64,000 nt of DNA from Macrotrachela quadricornifera (Eukaryota; Rotifera; Eurotatoria; Philodinida; Philodinidae), in the NCBI GenBank assembly GCA_022393335.1, contig JAJEKB010021351.1, positions 252,415 through 316,414 on the forward strand, given 5' to 3'. Shown piece after piece: positions 59,563-64,000 of the stretch. The notes under the pieces are model-generated. The model did no database searches. It was not told where the DNA came from and worked only from the letters and a program-made list of their open reading frames with translations. How positions within the stretch are numbered: position 1 is the first letter of the stretch; the number at the start of each line of letters is the position of its first letter. The position numbers and the translations under genes were made by a program.

Positions 59563-62080
59563 ATGAATATATCAACAATATCATTATTTTTACCGGCATT
59601 ACAACACGATATTATCATGGATATTACATTTGAAAAAATCTTAGATACAAATACAAGTATGAATAGTTCATCAAATTATTCTTCTTTACATCGTTTAGTT
59701 ATACAATGTTTAAGTTTATATGCTTTAATACTTGTTTTTGTTGGAACATTAGGAAATATATTAACAATAATTATTTTATGTCGTCGAAATTTAATACGTT
59801 TTGTTACAATGAGATATTTAATTGCTGTTAGTGTATCTGATATTATATCATTATATGGATGGAATTTAAATAATTTTTATAAATTTACAATAAGTGAAAT
59901 GAATAATAATTTAGAAGAATTATCTTTAGCACATTGTAGAATTGTATCATATTTAACATTTGTTGGTTTGCAATTATCAAGTTGGTGTTTAGCAGCTGTT
60001 AGTCTTGGTAAGTTAAGAATAATTATATTCGTATAGAACAAAGAATTTATTTTATATGAAATATAACGTTTGGTTAGCTTTATTCTTAAAAAAATGTCGG
60101 ACACAAAACGTTAGAACTATACATTTGTATTTAGACGAAATCCAGATGCTTTGATAGAATGATTTACTATGCTGAAAATAGATATGATAATACATGATTT
60201 AATAGCTTGATGACAAATGCAATCGCATAATATTAGGTCCATTAGTATGGTATCATATCCGTTATTTTCATTTTCATTTTTACACATTGTAATTAACTAC
60301 ACTAAACCCCCCCCCCTCCGTAATAGAAGACTACCCCATATTAGAAGACCCCCCTGGGGCGAAAATTTTGGAAAAACGCCCTATAGGGGTACGACGATTT
60401 TTCCGTGAAAAAACTGCGATTCGCGACATCATAATAGAAGACCAGGGGTCTTCTATTGCGGGGAGGGGGGGGGGGGTTACTTGTCAAAAATATCTCCTCT
60501 CTCGAATCTTAGCCATTACAAGTGCTGTTGCTCTGAAAATTTGACTGTATATAGATCTTGATTAATGTAGGTCAGCAGCGAAATCCACGCCTCCATAAGC
60601 TGAGTAAAAAGAGAGTTGTGATGCATGGGATTCATTTCCATTGTGAACATCATAACGCCAGAACAATACAGCTTTATGAACTGTGGGATGTGTCGTTTTT
60701 TAGTATTGTATATTGGCTATTTGTAGTAAAATTATTATCAAAAATCATTAAGTTATTGTAAGACTAGATGTATTTTACTATAAGGATGGGTATACTCAGA
60801 AACCGTCAAATCTCATTATGTGATCCATAATTCAGTGTGGGTTCGACAAATCGATTTCAAACTTACAGGAAAGATAACCCTAGAGACCTTTACTGTTCTC
60901 TAAAATTTTCCGATTTTTATCGCGTATTGGAGAGAAACGGCACTATGCTTAAGTTCGAGATATTGTCATAGGTCTAGATGTTAGAAAATTCACTAGGAGT
61001 GGATAAATATCTGCACCTTCTTAACGGATAGAATATTTTATTTTGCAATATAAAGAAAAAGGTTGTCAATGAATTATAAAATAAATTTCTCAATATTCTC
61101 AAACACATCTGGTACCTTTTTTTTCTTCTCTAATTATACTTAAGACACATTAATACATATTTACCTTCCAGTAAATATCATATATCATCATTTTTCTTTA
61201 CCAAATATCATTAATTATTTTGATAAAATATTTTTTCTTATTCTTAGATCGTTGTTTAAGTCTTTATTTTCTAACATGGAAACAAAAATATGGTAAATTA
61301 TCACGTACAAAATATCATATAGCTATATTAGCAACAACATGTTTACTTTTAAATTCTCATATTATATTTTTAAATGGTTATCGTACTAATCCATCTGATT
61401 CTACAATAAAATGTTATGCAACACGAACAAATCCATATTATATATTTCCACAATGGGAACGTATACATTTAATTGTATATAATTTATGTCCATTTATAAT
61501 AATGCTATCATGTAATATTTATATAATATATATAACTATTCGTTCAGCTCGTATTCGTACAGCAAGAACAATGTCATTATCAGTAAAAGGTTCTCGTTCA
61601 AATACATCACGTCATCGTCAATTATCATTTATGTTAATGCTTGTGACATTTGCATTTGTACTTTTAACATCTCCATCATGTATTTATTTTGTATTTTTTC
61701 GTCATCAAATGTCATCAAAAAAATATTCTCGAAGCTATCGTCATATGGTTCAAATATGTTTAAGTAGTGTACAATTTACATCACATGCAATAAATTTTTT
61801 TTTATATTGTTTTTCTGCAACAAATTTTCGTAATGAATTACGAGATTTTATACAAGAAATATGTTTATTTCGTTCAATGAAGTCTAAATCAAGTACATCA
61901 ACAATAACAACAATGAAATTAAAAACATTTAATAAAAGTAATCAAACAAAACAAAAATTTAATTCAGAAATAACATTAGATTATCAACCAACAGAAAATA
62001 ATATATTAAAAGAAATGCAAACATTATTAGTTAATGAAGAACGAAAAATAACTTTTAATAGTGATCATGATAGTAGTTGA
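59563..62080 (+). CDS. Class A (rhodopsin-like) G-protein-coupled receptor, peptide type
   Basis: Exons 59563-60007 and 61248-62080 (SLG|GTAAGT; TTCTTAG|ATC) give 425 residues. An Asn-glycosylation-rich extracellular N-terminus (NTSMNSSSNYSS) leads to TM1 with the GN motif (FVGTLGNILTIIIL), TM2 with its Asp (AVSVSDIISL) and TM3 starting at the conserved Cys (HCRIVSYLTF). TM3 ends in DRC in place of DRY, the Asp created across the splice. TM4 follows, then extracellular loop 2 with its Cys (IKCYATRTN), TM5, TM6 (FAFVLLTSPSCIYFV) and TM7 NFFLY in place of NPxxY. The intracellular tail is Lys/Ser/Thr-rich. The ligand is unknown; layout resembles neuropeptide receptors. The 1240-bp intron carries a small MITE. 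Confidence 0.85.
60304..60479. mobile_element. ~175-bp C-tract MITE in the GPCR intron
   Basis: The ends are a run of 11-13 C then CTCCGTAATAGAAGAC on the left, and on the right, inverted, a C run then CTCCCCGCAATAGAAGACC. AATAGAAGAC recurs four times, partly as the palindrome AGAAGACCAGGGGTCTTCT. The G-tract strand could form a quadruplex. Flanking duplication unclear. Confidence 0.65.
60480..61247. other. Rest of the GPCR intron
   Basis: No gene or repeat is supported; polypyrimidine and TTCTTAG precede exon 2. Confidence 0.4.
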
Positions 62081-63175
62081 AATTTAAATATTTGTAATAT
62101 AATATATAATAATAAACAAAAGGAAAGAAATGTATTTAAAATATTTTTTCTTTTATTTTGTGATAATAAATATTTATTTAAATACTTCTTCATTTCATTA
62201 TTTCATTATTGATTGAATTGTATAAGAAATAAAATCTTCCATAAGATACAACGTGAAATACTGGATAATGTATAATGAATCATTTATTTTATCGGTGTAT
62301 TTTTTGTGAATTATAATGAAAAAATGTTTAAACAACAATTGTTTCCTTAAGCTCCTTGCAATTTTAAAATTTATTCTTGCTTTGAATTATTAGATTTTAC
62401 TAATTCAGTATTACAACCTAGCAGAGTCTGATTTATCTTTTGTTTCACAAAAGAAAATAATTATATAGTCATTAAATCATAAAAAGTATAACAAAAAAAT
62501 AAGATGTACATTATATGTAGAGAAGGTTGTTCATGTTTAAATAAAAAAATATATTTGTCAGTTTGAAAATAAACACAGTCAGAAAAAGCAAATTAAATAT
62601 CTGTTTGTAAAAGAATTTAATACTGAGTAAAAATTTAAACTCTTCAATTTTCTTGTATCGGTTATATGGTTCAATGAGAATTTCGGATAAAAGTTTTATT
62701 GTCGAAGAACAGATAATTCAATTCATTACTAATTCTTCAAGATTGATTTCTTGAAATATAATATCAATAAATATCGTTGTTCAATAAAAACTATACACTT
62801 ATTTTTCATAGATTTTTTTATAACTTCATTAAAATATATTATTCAGATATAAAGAACTATATTAATACACTATTATCAAACATTGCAAGCCACCCACCCA
62901 CCTAGATAGCAATGAATATTCGTGTAAAAATACTAATAATATAATAAATCATAAAAAGTTGTCTTAAAATTCTATTAGACGAAATAAACATGTTATCCAA
63001 AGGGAATTAGCTTTTGGTAAAATACTAAAACTTTCTTTTTCTGACTAAAATAGTGTTCAAACTGACGAATAATTAAAAATACAATCTGGACTATGCAATA
63101 ACATCAGAATACAAAAAGATTTTTAAATTAATCTGACTACAGTAAATTTATATACAATACTTTGATTATTATTTA
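62081..63175. other. Intergenic between convergent genes
   Basis: It holds the 3' flanks of the GPCR and the MATH-domain gene. AT-rich, no other signal. Confidence 0.4.
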
Positions 63176-63767
63176 TCATTTTGATATGCTAGGCGAGCAA
63201 ATCATCTGAAATATATCATCATCAATTGTATGGACATGTTCTTCATCATTTGGTAATTCACCTGCACCAACCATCAATGGTAATGCTAAAATATAAAATA
63301 AATGAATTTATTTTTTAATATATATGTATGTCTTTTACTTGGTCGTTCCGTTAATGCATCAATATCAATTTTAATTAACATTATATCATTTTTTACATAT
63401 CGATATTGATTTTGTTTAAATAATTCTAAAGGATAAAATTTTGAAAGACCATAAGCAATATTCATATCAGTCTTTGGACATTTAAAACATATTTCTGTTG
63501 CATCTGGCCAACAATATTTATCAATATGATATTGATCATTATTCTTTATTGTTTGATCAATTAAAGTAAATGTTACTTTAAGTTTAAAAGGCCATTGAAG
63601 ATTTTCATCATGTTCACCACGCATAATAATAAAAAATATTGACATATGCGTATTTCTTGCATTACCATCTCCATTTATATATAATCTTAAACACATTTTA
63701 TAACCATTTGGAAATATATAAAATGGACAAGAATAAATTGATTTTTGTTCATCATATTGACTATTAT
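63176..63767 (-). CDS. TRAF-family protein, C-terminal MATH domain (5' part not seen)
   Basis: Two exons are visible, 63767-63339 and 63285-63176, joined at A|GTAAAA and TTTTAG|CA. They encode about 178 residues. CPFYIFPNGYKMCLRLYING, then MSIFFIIMRGEHD and WPFKLKVTFTLID are the beta-sandwich strands of a MATH (TRAF-C) domain, which binds receptor tails in TRAF signalling. The first exon begins mid-codon after an ATTAG acceptor, so earlier exons (normally RING and TRAF zinc fingers) should lie upstream. None is visible in 63768-64000, so they are either beyond the window behind a longer intron or lost. The tail ends QMICSPSISK. Confidence 0.8.
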
Positions 63768-64000
63768 CTAATTAACACATAACAAAAAATAAAAGATAAA
63801 TCAAAAGTTTTGATCCCTTTTAGTAAATTGATGTTATCTGTATATAAATACATATACAGATAGTTAATTGAAATATATACTTGTGATAAACAAATATTTA
63901 ACGCGTTACATATTATGAAATATGATCTAAAAGGAATGTTGAAATGTATAGGGATAGAGATTTACATCCATCCTCTCTTTCACCACAGTTTGTGACAGTA
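63768..64000. other. Upstream intron or flank of the MATH-domain gene
   Basis: AT-rich with no open exon on the minus strand. The window ends before a further exon is met. Confidence 0.4.

Overview
The window is a gene-poor, AT-rich (~70% A+T by eye) invertebrate nuclear segment. The genes have GT-AG introns of about 45-70 bp. The gene types are F-box/LRR proteins, TRAF-type zinc-finger and MATH proteins, a Reeler-DOMON-cytochrome b561 reductase, beta-tubulin, a peptide-type GPCR and a CYSTM protein. F-box families coded almost entirely in A/T-ending codons, together with many old DNA transposons, suggest a bdelloid rotifer (Rotaria/Adineta type). That assignment is an inference from family content, not proven here.

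Layout. 0-4.3 kb is non-coding: a TA-flanked inverted-repeat element (1057-2044), a ~175-bp tandem repeat (2367-3065) and a 620-bp foldback element (3066-3685). 4.4-12.9 kb holds four minus-strand genes: a ubiquitin-like protein whose first exon lies 1.5 kb upstream, two tandem four-TM paralogues, and a RING/TRAF-zinc-finger protein that appears to splice onto an RRM. 13-27 kb is a repeat zone: a 3.1-kb TA element built from minisatellites, a CACTG-ended MITE, a minisatellite-bearing CCCATG element, a piggyBac-type MITE, a second foldback, a GC-rich hAT MITE and a dead PIF1/Helitron helicase. 28.3-30.1 kb is an intact F-box gene. 31.8-32.2 kb is a 400-N gap between identical 47-bp repeats. 32.5-35.9 kb is the ferric-chelate-reductase-like gene. 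37-40.5 kb holds two small secreted or membrane genes. 41.9-43.7 kb is a complete nine-exon beta-tubulin. 46-46.6 kb is a disordered protein. 49-52.2 kb has an intact six-exon FBXL gene and a frameshifted F-box gene. 52.6-53.2 kb is a mariner-like transposase relic. 54.6-57.6 kb is a four-exon CYSTM gene whose last intron holds a three-deep nest of transposons. 59.6-62.1 kb is a two-exon class A GPCR. 63.2-63.8 kb is the 3' end of a MATH-domain gene.

How it fits together. The genes do not form a pathway; they are independent housekeeping, signalling and ubiquitin-system loci. Non-autonomous DNA transposons dominate the rest. Four of the five introns longer than 900 bp contain an inverted-repeat element, while nearly all other introns are under about 100 bp. 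The most unusual signals are: a core motif (GATGCAACGTGAAAAGCTCT) shared by otherwise different TA-flanked elements; a ~619-bp foldback family whose arms match each other better than they match other copies; the hAT > TA element > foldback nest; and the RING-TRAF-RRM architecture. All exon joins were made by eye from splice signals and reading phase; no transcript evidence was available.
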